From contig NCGG01000003.1 of NCBI GenBank assembly GCA_002278855.1, forward strand, positions 158,847 through 222,846: a DNA stretch of 64,000 bases. Direction: 5' to 3'. The stretch comes from Sphingomonadales bacterium 28-55-16. Lineage in GTDB: Bacteria > Pseudomonadota > Alphaproteobacteria > Sphingomonadales > Sphingomonadaceae. A program made the translations under genes and the position numbers. Below are positions 34,526 through 45,254 of this stretch, in pieces; position 1 is the first letter of the stretch; every line of letters starts with the position of its first letter. A model generated the notes under the pieces. That model searched no databases and was not told the origin of the DNA. It saw only the letters and a list, made by a program, of their open reading frames with translations.

Positions 34526-35419
34526 ATGGCGGACACATTATTTAGTGGTACAGATGTTGGCAGTAACCAGCTTATAGAGCGGGACATAGTCACACCGAAG
34601 CTTCCAACATGGTTCGATAAACCCGAACCCCGAAGCTATCAGCCGAAGATGAAGTTCCGTACGGTCTGGATATCAGACATTCACCTTGGCACGGCGGGTT
34701 GCCAGGCTGGTTTGCTGAGTGACTTTTTGCACGCGATTGAATGCGAAACACTGTATCTCGTCGGTGATATTGTGGATGGTTGGCGCCTGCGAAAGGGCTG
34801 GTATTGGCCAGACCAACATAATGAAGTCATCCGGCGGCTTTTGAAAATGGCGCATCGCGGTACGCGCGTAATTTACATCCCCGGCAACCATGACGAAATG
34901 TTCCGCGATTATGCCGGCCTAAGTTTTGGCGGCATTGAAGTGCAGTTGGAGGCCATCCACACCACAGCCGATGGCAAATCCTTGCTTGTCACCCACGGTG
35001 ATGCCTTTGATGGTATTGTTCTCTATGCCCGCTGGCTCGCGTTTTTAGGGGATCAGGCATATACTTTACTGCTGAAAGCCAACATCGCGCTCAACGCCGT
35101 TCGGCGTAGGCTTAACATGCCATATTGGTCGCTGTCTTCTTACCTAAAAAAACGTGTTAAGAACGCAGTTCAATATATTGGTAAATATGAAGAAGTTGTT
35201 GCACGCGAAGCGTTGCAACGTGGGGTACAGGGCGTAGTTTGCGGCCATATCCACTGTGCAGAAATACGACAGTTCGACACCATAACATATTATAATGACG
35301 GTGACTGGGTTGAAAGCTGCACCGCGCTCACCGAGGCAAAAGATGGGACAATGTCCATCATCGATTGGGCCGCTCATGTGCGTGATCGCGCAGAAAAGCA
35401 TGCCAAGGTCGCAGCATGA
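34526..35419 (+). CDS. plcP: PlcP-like metallophosphoesterase (phospholipase C type, LpxH-related)
   Basis: The 297-residue protein has the calcineurin-like metallophosphoesterase motifs in order: WISDIHLG, LVGDIVDGW, IPGNHDEMF, VTHGDAFDG and VCGHIHCAE. It resembles UDP-2,3-diacylglucosamine diphosphatase in annotation, but the gene is followed by a glycosyltransferase with a 4 bp overlap. That pair is the plcP-agt arrangement described in rhizobia and marine bacteria, where PlcP cleaves phospholipids to diacylglycerol during phosphate starvation. An AGGGGG sequence lies about 12 bases before the ATG. A PHO-box-like element upstream fits. A lipid-A role (LpxH or LpxI activity) is the alternative; context favours PlcP. 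Confidence 0.82.
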   Translation: MADTLFSGTDVGSNQLIERDIVTPKLPTWFDKPEPRSYQPKMKFRTVWISDIHLGTAGCQAGLLSDFLHAIECETLYLVGDIVDGWRLRKGWYWPDQHNEVIRRLLKMAHRGTRVIYIPGNHDEMFRDYAGLSFGGIEVQLEAIHTTADGKSLLVTHGDAFDGIVLYARWLAFLGDQAYTLLLKANIALNAVRRRLNMPYWSLSSYLKKRVKNAVQYIGKYEEVVAREALQRGVQGVVCGHIHCAEIRQFDTITYYNDGDWVESCTALTEAKDGTMSIIDWAAHVRDRAEKHAKVAA

Positions 35420-36474
35420 GGCTGGCCATTGCCACAGACGCTTGGGCGCCGCAGGTCAATGGTGTCGTGCGCACCTTGACCGAAACGATCGGTCGCTTGA
35501 AATCACGCGGCCATGACGTTGAAGTTATAGCACCCGACCGTTTCACCACCATTGCTTGTCCTGGCTATCCAGAGATACGCTTGGCCCTCGCCCCGCGTTT
35601 CCGGCTGCGCAAGATATTGGGCACATTCAAGCCCGACCTTGTCCATATATCGACTGAAGGTCCGATCGGATGGAGCGCACGGGCCTGGTGTCTGAAACAT
35701 AATGTGCCCTTCACCACAGCGTTTCATACCCGGTTTCCGGAATATGTAGCTGCGCGCACGGGTCTGTCGCCTGATTTCATTTGGCCAATCATGCGTAAAT
35801 TTCACAACGGTTCACGCGTAGTCCTCACGGCCACACAAAGTCTCCGTGATGAGCTTGAAAGCCGCGGCATACAGCCGACGCAATTGTGGTCACGCGGCAT
35901 TGACCATGGGCTCTTTCATCCAAAACAGGCCCAGCATCCGGCACTGCAAGACCTTGCAAAACCGATATTATTGTCGGTCGGCCGCGTTGCAGTTGAAAAA
36001 AATCTAGAAGCATTTTTGAGCGCCGATGTGCCCGGAACCAAGGTTGTCGTAGGCGATGGCCCTGCCCGTGCGGCGCTTGAGGCACAATTTCCTGACGCCG
36101 TTTTCCTGGGAACCCGCCAAGGCGAAGAACTCGCCAGCATCTATGCGTCTGCCGACGTTTTTGTTTTTCCAAGCAAGACAGACACATTTGGTCTCGTAAT
36201 ATTGGAAGCCCTAGCCTGCGGAACGCCGGTGGCGGGCTATCCTGTCCACGGACCGCTGGATATCATTGGCACCGAAGGCCTCGGTCCCAGCGGTGTGTTA
36301 CAGAAGCCAGTAGGTTGCCTAAACCCCGATTTGACGCGCGCCATTGAAGCAGCGCTTATGCTGAACCGGCAGGATGCAGCTCGTTACGGCGCGACCTTTT
36401 GCTGGGATGCGTGCACTGACCAATTCGTGAACGGTATTACCCGCAACGCAACCGTCAGCGCGCAGGCAGCGTAA
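35416..36474 (+). CDS. agt: Agt-like diacylglycerol glycosyltransferase (GT4 family)
   Basis: The 352-residue GT-B enzyme starts with the acceptor-side motif ATDAWAPQVNGVVRTL and has SVGRVAVEKNLEAFL, VVVGDGPARAAL and the nucleotide-sugar E-x7-E region SKTDTFGLVILEALACGTP. It should transfer a hexose or hexuronic acid to diacylglycerol supplied by the PlcP-like enzyme, yielding phosphorus-free glycolipids at the membrane. The ATGA overlap with plcP supports a joint role. Similar GT4 proteins also make mannosyl lipids, so the sugar is uncertain. Confidence 0.82.
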   Translation: MRLAIATDAWAPQVNGVVRTLTETIGRLKSRGHDVEVIAPDRFTTIACPGYPEIRLALAPRFRLRKILGTFKPDLVHISTEGPIGWSARAWCLKHNVPFTTAFHTRFPEYVAARTGLSPDFIWPIMRKFHNGSRVVLTATQSLRDELESRGIQPTQLWSRGIDHGLFHPKQAQHPALQDLAKPILLSVGRVAVEKNLEAFLSADVPGTKVVVGDGPARAALEAQFPDAVFLGTRQGEELASIYASADVFVFPSKTDTFGLVILEALACGTPVAGYPVHGPLDIIGTEGLGPSGVLQKPVGCLNPDLTRAIEAALMLNRQDAARYGATFCWDACTDQFVNGITRNATVSAQAA

Positions 36475-36968
36475 GCGCGCCTGGATGGACCGACCGCAAA
36501 ATTGGGATCCATCCTGCATATCGCTGTGACCGAAGAATAGTTGGACACACCGGGCTAAAAACGGGAGGATTCGCAGGCGATGTGTCCGGAATAATAACGG
36601 GCAAGCCGCCTTATTGTTCCCGCAGCCCCTTTCGTATGAAAGGGGTTATCGCAATATCATCGTGCGGACTGCTATAACTGCGGCAGCGACTGTGCGGGCG
36701 GCGTCATTTGCGGGCATGCCATTTCCAGGAAAATGGGATGGCAATATTGATCGCATATCCACCGCCCCCCCCCTTAGGCCAAAGGCCGTGTGCCTAATGA
36801 GGCCAGGTTAAACAGGGCTTCAGCAAGGGCGACTTCAAGTGAGCCCAGCCATTATTTTTGGGCGCTTATCCTTACGCAGTCGATGCGGTTGTCATGTTAT
36901 CGCGAACGAAGGCTGTCTTTTTCGTGGGAAAGAATTGCTTATTGTGCAAAGGGCCTTCCAGCGTGCAA
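36475..36968. other. About 500 bp with no supported gene
   Basis: The stretch contains an inverted repeat GGACACA/TGTGTCC (36543-36549 and 36581-36587), a perfect hairpin CCCCTTTC-GTAT-GAAAGGGG (36626-36645) and a run of nine C residues (36765-36773). Short open frames here have no recognisable product or ribosome site. The right end should hold the promoter of the ferredoxin-NADP reductase gene. Confidence 0.55.
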
Positions 36969-36995
36969 ATGGCGCCCAATTTTGGATCGGATATC

Positions 36996-37748
36996 ATGGC
37001 GTTTAATACAGTTAAAGTTTTGACCACCCAGCACTGGAACGCGGGGTTGTTTTCGTTTTCCGTCGAGCGGCCAACTTCTCTCCGCTTTGTCAGCGGTCAA
37101 TTTGTAATGCTTGGCCTTATGGTCAACGGCAAACCACTTTTGCGCGCCTATTCAATCGTGTCGCCCTTTTGGGAAGAGTCGCTCGAATTTTTGAGCATCA
37201 TCATCCCCGATGGCCCGCTGACGAGCCAATTATATAAAATCAAACCCGGCGATGAGATATTATTGGGGGCAAAGCCGACGGGTACATTGACGATGGATGC
37301 TCTGGTCCCGGGTAAGCGCTTGCATATGATTGGGACCGGAACGGGCCTTGCGCCGTGGATGTCTATCATCCGCGATCCTGAAGTGTACCAGCGCTTCGAA
37401 CATATCACCGTTCAGCATACGGTGCGCCAAGTAGAAGATTTGGCCTATCGCGCGCTGCTTGAAAGCAAATTGGCGAGCGATCCCTTGGTTGCAGATGAGG
37501 CAAAGCTGCAGCTGACCTATGATCAGTCCGTGACGAAATGCCCCACTTGGACACAGGAAAATCGACGCATTACTGATCGCATTGCGTCCGGGGACTATCC
37601 GTTAGATCCCGCCACAGACCGTGTCATGCTGTGCGGCAGCATGGCCATGATCAAGGAAACAGGCGCGCAGCTTGAAGCGTTGGGTTTCGTTGAGGGTGCT
37701 CAATCAAAACCCGGTACATATGTCCTTGAACGCGCCTTCGTCGGGTAG
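36996..37748 (+). CDS. fpr: Ferredoxin-NADP+ reductase
   Basis: The 250-residue flavoprotein moves electrons between NADPH and ferredoxin or flavodoxin. The FAD-binding RAYSIVSP, the SGQFVMLGL strand, the NADP-binding GTGTGLAPWMSIIRDP and VMLCGSMAMIKE, and the C-terminal GTYVLERAFVG ending in Phe-Val-Gly, the bacterial subclass I/II feature, are all visible. I use ATG 36996; ATG 36969 (MAPNFGSD) is an alternative nearer the family's usual length of about 257. The gene is single, between a long non-coding stretch and tRNA-Pro. Confidence 0.92.
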   Translation: MAFNTVKVLTTQHWNAGLFSFSVERPTSLRFVSGQFVMLGLMVNGKPLLRAYSIVSPFWEESLEFLSIIIPDGPLTSQLYKIKPGDEILLGAKPTGTLTMDALVPGKRLHMIGTGTGLAPWMSIIRDPEVYQRFEHITVQHTVRQVEDLAYRALLESKLASDPLVADEAKLQLTYDQSVTKCPTWTQENRRITDRIASGDYPLDPATDRVMLCGSMAMIKETGAQLEALGFVEGAQSKPGTYVLERAFVG

Positions 37749-37953
37749 AGGCTAAGCGGGGTCAAAGTGCCCTGCAATAGACCGACAGCCGTTTACGACC
37801 AGAGCAATGCCCTTTTGGTTTCGTGCGGCATTCCAGACCGGAAATAAGGTTAGTAAACTGCAAGGGGCAGCGCCGCTCGGTGAATACCATCAGCTTGCAT
37901 GGAAATTCCGACGGTGGCGTCGACCGTTCAAACTGCGACGGACTCATGGAAAG

Positions 37954-38033
<80 letters not shown>

Positions 38034-38049
38034 ACATGGGATCACTGGT

Positions 38050-38095
38050 CTAGCCGTTATGAGCGGCCAGCTCTAACCAACTGAGCTACAGGCCC
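38050..38095 (-). pseudogene. Truncated tRNA-Ile2-like (CAU) gene, 3' part missing
   Basis: From 38095 the minus strand reads GGGCCTGTAGCTCAGTTGG, then a normal D arm and the anticodon arm GGCCG-CTCATAA-CGGCT with anticodon CAT, as in lysidine-modified tRNA-Ile2. After CGGCTAG the sequence departs: there is no T arm and no CAGGCCC to close the acceptor stem before tRNA-Pro begins. It cannot fold as a tRNA. Confidence 0.8.
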
Positions 38096-38122
38096 TGACC
38101 GGCTCGCCAACTACCTGCGCGC

Positions 38123-38151
38123 CGATAGCCGAACTTTGGCAGAATAGGCAA
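38123..38151 (-). promoter_or_regulatory. Promoter candidate for the tRNA-Pro transcript
   Basis: TTGCCT (38151-38146), 17 bp, CTATCG (38128-38123) on the minus strand, followed by a GC-rich discriminator (GCGCG), typical of stable-RNA promoters. It lies about 28 bp before the tRNA remnant and would transcribe it together with tRNA-Pro. Confidence 0.45.
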
Positions 38152-38512
38152 GCCTTTATCTTACCTAAATGACGTAATTTGATTAGCGAATTTGGATTCG
38201 GCTGCAATCTGATGGTGGACAGCCATGCTTCGTTACGGTTGGAAAGATTGCTTAAGCCCGCTTCAAGGCCGCCCAAATGGGTCAGAATTCCAACAAAAGA
38301 TAATCGCAAAAAGCTTAAGTAGCGCCCTCAAAATACGCCACGGGCAATGTGCGCCTTTCCGAATACAGATGCTTCACCTGAACACGGCCGCGACAATCCG
38401 CTATCGACAACGCGAAAGCATCAATTTCGGACCCAAATACTATCAGACAATTGCAATCCAATATAATTATATTATAAGCATGGGGCATAATAGAAACGGA
38501 AATAACGAAATT
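38152..38512. other. Gap before the Lrp-type gene
   Basis: No gene is supported between the tRNA promoter and the regulator. The right end is strikingly AT-rich and holds the regulator's likely promoter and palindrome; the rest shows nothing recognisable. An open frame in phase with the regulator from 38225 adds sequence with no family match. Confidence 0.5.
38451..38478 (+). promoter_or_regulatory. Promoter and AT palindrome for the Lrp-type gene
   Basis: TTGCAA (38451-38456), 16 bp, TATAAG (38473-38478). The spacer contains a perfect 14 bp palindrome AATATAATTATATT (38460-38473). Such AT-rich dyads are typical targets of Lrp/AsnC proteins, which often regulate themselves. Confidence 0.5.
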
Positions 38513-38989
38513 ATGGCCAATATGAACCTTGATGCGATAGATATGAAGCTTTTGGCTGAATTACAGGCGAACGGTCGCATCACCAATGTGGAGCTTGCCA
38601 CAAAGGTTGGCCTTACGGCGCCGCCCTGCCTCCGCAGGATGCGCGCGCTGGAGCAATCGGGTACAATCAAATCCTACCATGCCGACGTCGATGCAGGTGC
38701 TTTGGGCTATACCATCACCGTGTTTGCAATGGTTAGCCTCAAAAGTCAGGCTGAGGAGGATTTGAAGGCATTTGAGGAGCATGTCAGGGCCCTGCCCGAT
38801 GTGCGCGAATGCCACATGCTCAACGGCGAAATTGATTTTATCTTGAAAATTGTAGCCCGCGATCTTCAATCGTTTCAGGAATTTCTCACATCGAAACTGA
38901 CATCCGCGCCCAATGTGAGCAGCGTCAAAACATCGTTGACGATCCGTACCGCCAAAGACGAGCCCGGCGTTCCTATTCCTCAGGCATAA
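38513..38989 (+). CDS. Lrp/AsnC-family transcriptional regulator
   Basis: The 158-residue protein has the AsnC helix-turn-helix (LLAELQANGRITNVELATKV, then GLTAPPCLRRMRALEQSG) and the RAM ligand-binding domain with VRALPDVRECHMLNGEIDFI and DLQSFQEFLTSKLTSAPNV. These proteins form octamers or hexadecamers and respond to amino acids. I chose ATG 38513; ATG 38522 is also possible. The gene is single, with its own palindromic promoter and a terminator shared with the facing TPR gene. The effector is unknown; this form with PPCLRRM is common in alphaproteobacteria beside amino-acid genes. Confidence 0.93.
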   Translation: MANMNLDAIDMKLLAELQANGRITNVELATKVGLTAPPCLRRMRALEQSGTIKSYHADVDAGALGYTITVFAMVSLKSQAEEDLKAFEEHVRALPDVRECHMLNGEIDFILKIVARDLQSFQEFLTSKLTSAPNVSSVKTSLTIRTAKDEPGVPIPQA

Positions 38990-39018
38990 AAAAGGGCCCG
39001 ATTGCTCAGGCCCTTTTT
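38990..39018. terminator. Bidirectional terminator
   Basis: AAAGGGCC (38991-38998) and GGCCCTTT (39009-39016) form an eight-pair stem with a 10-nt loop, flanked by A residues on the left and T residues on the right. It serves both the Lrp-type gene and the facing TPR gene. Confidence 0.85.
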
Positions 39019-39035
39019 CATTTCTATATTCTAAA

Positions 39036-40367
39036 TCAGGTCGAAGGCGCGGCTGCGGCAGGCGCAGCAGCAGGCTTCGTCAGATGATCGATATACATGT
39101 TCCAATATTCGGCAATTGCCTTGCGGTTAGCATTATTGATCATGGCAAAGTCGGCTTTCGCGCCCGCATAGTCACCCAACATCACTTTGGACATGGCCAG
39201 GCGGAAGCGCGTGCGATCAGTCTGGTCACCACCATCCTTATCGAGCACGGGCGCCTTGCTCAACGCGGATTCATACAATTCCTTCGCGGTCTTGTAATCC
39301 TTGTGTGAGAAAAACGAATCCGCCGTCAGCGACGACAACATACCCTTTGGGCTGGCTTTTGCAGGGGCTATGGTCCCTGCCAAGGTCCGCGTATCTTCCG
39401 CGAGCCTTGCTTTCGCTTCATTATATCGCTCGCCAAATGTGACGTTGTTGCGCGATATAACGCCCTTGGCGAAGCCTTCCTCTAACACGGATACCGCCTC
39501 TGCGGGGTAGCGCACACCGACATAGCTCAAGCTATCAAGATATGCCGCATATTCCTGCTGGAAACGCAGGCCGTTTGTTGCGCGCATTAGCCGCATGACA
39601 TCAAGCGTTTCTTCCGGCGTAAATTCCCGCGAGCGGTCAAAAAAAGCCAGGGCGTCATGCCAGTAATCCGGGTTATTCTCGGCAATGACCAACTCTTTGT
39701 AGAAATTAGCAGCGCCCGCATAATTCTTAGTTTTCGCGGAGAGGCTCGCCGCGCGCACGACATAGGCCTTATTCACAGGACCGGCAGCTTTGCTCGACTC
39801 AATCGCTTTGGCAATCCATGCAATCGCATCCGCGTCCTTATTCTGTTGCGACATTGCGTTCGAGATTAGGTACTCGATGTTATTCGCCCGATGCCCCAGA
39901 TTATATGCTTCGATCATATATTTTTCGGCGTCGGCAAACCGCTTGCCGTCATAACAAATGCCGCCCTTGCGGAAGGTGTATTCCCGCTTCAAATCGGCGG
40001 GCGTAGTTGCTGATCCGATCAGCAGGTCAATGCCCTGCTCCTGAAACGCCAAATCTTTCAACGGCGCGCCGATGTTGATCGCTAATATCCCTGCTTCAAA
40101 CCGGTCATCGTCATTGCCGATCGCAGCAACAACGGTCGGAAATGCAGCCTTGGCTGCGGCGGCATCCTTGGTTTTGTTCAGCATGTTCGCAACTGGCATA
40201 TATGCCGCAATAAATGGCTTAGAATAATTCCGCTTCGGCGCAGCAGGCGCGACTTCCTTACCCTTTTTTTCCTTTTTAGGTTTTTCATCGGACTGCGCAA
40301 ACGCCGCTGGTGCTGCGGATACCGCGACCAACGAAAGGGCTAAGGCAAATTTTGAAACCAGTTTCAT
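39036..40367 (-). CDS. Exported TPR-type repeat protein
   Basis: Start 40367 has GGAGAG just upstream and gives a signal peptide (MKLVSKFALALSLVAVSAAP, cut near AAFAQ). The mature protein of about 420 residues begins with a Lys-rich stretch (DEKPKKEKKGKE) and is then almost wholly helical with TPR-like pairs, for example SLSAKTKNYAGAANFYKELV and SHKDYKTAKELYESALSKA. The C-terminus is Ala/Pro-rich. It is probably a periplasmic scaffold; no enzyme motif is seen. It is divergent from the SDR gene across about 130 bp. Confidence 0.75.
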   Translation of the reverse strand: MKLVSKFALALSLVAVSAAPAAFAQSDEKPKKEKKGKEVAPAAPKRNYSKPFIAAYMPVANMLNKTKDAAAAKAAFPTVVAAIGNDDDRFEAGILAINIGAPLKDLAFQEQGIDLLIGSATTPADLKREYTFRKGGICYDGKRFADAEKYMIEAYNLGHRANNIEYLISNAMSQQNKDADAIAWIAKAIESSKAAGPVNKAYVVRAASLSAKTKNYAGAANFYKELVIAENNPDYWHDALAFFDRSREFTPEETLDVMRLMRATNGLRFQQEYAAYLDSLSYVGVRYPAEAVSVLEEGFAKGVISRNNVTFGERYNEAKARLAEDTRTLAGTIAPAKASPKGMLSSLTADSFFSHKDYKTAKELYESALSKAPVLDKDGGDQTDRTRFRLAMSKVMLGDYAGAKADFAMINNANRKAIAEYWNMYIDHLTKPAAAPAAAAPST

Positions 40368-40498
40368 GTAACTCTCCGCGATAGTAATTTTGGCCGTGGC
40401 CACCTAATGATTTGGCGTATAGAACCTTGCCATCTTCTGTGCAATTGCCATAGCGCCACTGCATGAATTGCCGTTGAACAAACTGGAGCAAAAAACAA

Positions 40499-41194
40499 GT
40501 GGTTGATCGAAGTGCAGTGATAATTGGTGCCCGTGGCGGCATCGGCGCTGCACTTGCAGATGCATTGGACGCTGACCCGAGATGTACAAACGTCATGCGC
40601 CTCCACCGGGATAGCGATCTGCCCATTGATATTCTGGATGAAGCGAGCATTGCGGCGGCTGCCACATCTTTGGCGGACACGCAGCCGCCCGTTCAGTTGG
40701 TGATCGTCGCCACTGGCTTGCTGCATGCCCGCAGTCAGGGGCCGGAAAAAAGCCTGCGTGAACTTGCCTCCGATTGGATGATACAAAACTATCGCGTGAA
40801 CGCCGTCGGCCCCGCGCTTGTCGCCAAGCATTTTCTGCCGATGATGGCCAAGAATGAGCCAATTTGTTTTGCTGCCTTATCGGCGCGGGTGGGCAGCATT
40901 TCCGACAATCGGCTTGGTGGATGGCACAGCTATCGTGCATCGAAATCGGCACTCAACATGTTCATCCGGAACATCGCCATTGAATGGCAGCGTAAAAATC
41001 CGCAGTCGGTCATTGTTGGCCTGCACCCTGGCACCGTGGAAACAGCACTCAGCGCTCCATTCAAGGGCAATCCAGCCCATGAACGCTTCACCCCGGCCCG
41101 CGCAGCCGAAAACTTGCTCGGCGTGCTGCGGCAGCTTAAACCAGAGCAAAGCGGACAGATTTTTGCTTATGATGGCACCCCTATCGCGCCCTGA
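40499..41194 (+). CDS. Short-chain dehydrogenase/reductase (C-factor-like)
   Basis: The 231-residue Rossmann enzyme starts at GTG 40499, with GGAG about 10 bases before. The cofactor motif is unusual but complete (IGARGGIGAALADAL); VATG stands in for NNAG, and the catalytic residues are Ser in ALSARVGSISDN plus Tyr and Lys in YRASKSALN. PGTVETALSAPF follows. It resembles the CsgA/C-factor-type subgroup with substrate unknown. A DnaA-box-like sequence and the gyrA promoter follow the stop. Confidence 0.87.
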   Translation: MVDRSAVIIGARGGIGAALADALDADPRCTNVMRLHRDSDLPIDILDEASIAAAATSLADTQPPVQLVIVATGLLHARSQGPEKSLRELASDWMIQNYRVNAVGPALVAKHFLPMMAKNEPICFAALSARVGSISDNRLGGWHSYRASKSALNMFIRNIAIEWQRKNPQSVIVGLHPGTVETALSAPFKGNPAHERFTPARAAENLLGVLRQLKPEQSGQIFAYDGTPIAP

Positions 41195-41214
41195 CGGCCG
41201 CCATAGCGTGAATC

Positions 41215-41223
41215 TGTGGATAA
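41215..41223 (-). promoter_or_regulatory. Perfect DnaA-box sequence upstream of gyrA
   Basis: TGTGGATAA on the plus strand is the exact complement of TTATCCACA. It lies about 100 bp before the gyrA start. It is a single copy, so it is not an origin; DnaA could affect gyrA expression, or it could be chance. Confidence 0.4.
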
Positions 41224-41321
41224 GCTGGTGAAAACACCGCGAATGCGGCAGTCGCATGTGGCCATTTGGGCGATAGGCGTATACGGTCGCCAGACCCAAA
41301 AAATATAAGGATTTTCGCGCC

Positions 41322-44035
<2,714 letters not shown>

Positions 44036-44039
<4 letters not shown>

Positions 44040-45199
44040 CTACCGCGAGCGTGATTGCCGCCGTCCTTGCGGCAGCTGCCCAAAGCGCGCCTGCCGCTCC
44101 CGTGGCTTCGCCGAATGATTATGCGCTTGAGCAAAATTGGTTGTGCCGTCCCGACCGTCGTGACGCATGCAGCACGCCAAGCCTAAGCGTCACCGACATT
44201 GCACCTGACGGATCGCGCACCGTTCGGGCTGTAGCGCGATCCAAAGCTCCGGAAGCGGATTGCTTTTATGTCTATCCGACCTTGTCCTATGACGCAGGCG
44301 GCAATAGCGACATGATCCCGAATGACGAAGAATACCGCGTGGTTGAGGCACAATTTGCACGTTTTGGTACAGTGTGCCGGACCTTTGCGCCCATCTATCG
44401 CCAGTCGACGTTAAGTTGGTTGCGTTCGAACATCACAGGCAACCCCATCCCGATGGATCCGGAATTGCGTTATAATGATGTGCGCGACGCTTGGCGGCAA
44501 TATCTGGCGGCCGATAATAAAGGACGTCCATTCGTCCTTGTTGGCCATTCGCAAGGGTCAGGTTTGCTCAAGCGCCTCATTGCAGAGGAAATTGAAGGAA
44601 AACCTGTAGCGTCAAAGATGCTATCGGCAATGCTCGCGGGCACCAATGTAGCTGTGCCAAAAGGCAAGGATCAAGGCGGTGATTTCAAAAAGACTCCCGT
44701 CTGCCGAAGTGCGGGACAAACCAATTGTGTAATCGCTTGGACAAGCTTTCGCGAAACCGCGCCGCCACCTGTAAACAGCCGTTTCGGCCGCGTGCCAGAC
44801 ATGGAACAGGAAACAGTTTGCGCTAATCCAGCAGCACTTGCCGGCGGCATGACGACACTGAATGCACGCTTTCCCGCCGGTGCTGGTATCGGCGACCTTG
44901 TCGCAGCCAGCCCGAGCTGGACCAAAGACAATGCGCGCATCACCACAGCCAGCGTTGCGGTACCCGGGCTATATTCTGCACAATGCGTGACGGTGAACGG
45001 CGCAAATGTCCTGTCAGTCCGCATTAACGCGGATCCGGTGGATCCACGCATTGACGATGTCGGCGGCGATGTCCGCTTTGGCGCATTTGTCGCGAAGGAT
45101 TGGGGGCTTCACTTGATCGACATTTCGCTCGTCATGCAAGACATGGTTGATCTGGTTCCCGTGCAACTCACCGCCTGGAAAGCACGCGCCGGACGGTAA
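44036..45199 (+). CDS. DUF3089 protein, lipase-like alpha/beta hydrolase
   Basis: The 387-residue protein fits DUF3089: WLCRPDRRDAC near residue 36, then CFYVYPTLSYDAGGNSDM, TFAPIYRQSTLSW, a nucleophile elbow GHSQGSGLLKRLI, and CAWTSF-like CVIAWTSFRET. An N-terminal hydrophobic stretch rich in Ala could be a signal peptide. The family is lipase-like but without a proven substrate. It overlaps gyrA by 4 bp (ATGA), so it is read through from gyrA, an odd partner. A strong hairpin follows the stop. Confidence 0.82.
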
Positions 45200-45220
45200 T
45201 CACTGTTGCGTAAAAACGAT

Positions 45221-45243
45221 GGTGACGCATATTTTGCGTCATC
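45221..45243. terminator. Hairpin between convergent genes
   Basis: GGTGACGCA (45221-45229) pairs with TGCGTCATC (45235-45243) over nine positions (one wobble) around a TATTT loop. There is no T-run, so termination may need Rho or another factor. It sits between the DUF3089 and lysoplasmalogenase stops. Confidence 0.5.
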
Positions 45244-45254
45244 CTTAGCACAAT

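Noticed and set aside
36614..36811. Small gene of 65 codons in the gap before fpr
   Set aside because: No ribosome site, no homology that I recognise, and it runs through the nine-C tract.
38041..38095. A second functional tRNA (Ile2 or Met) next to tRNA-Pro
   Set aside because: No T arm or 3' acceptor strand can be found before tRNA-Pro starts, so the cloverleaf cannot form.
41215..41223. Replication origin near gyrA
   Set aside because: Only one DnaA box is present and there is no AT-rich unwinding region or origin-type gene order.
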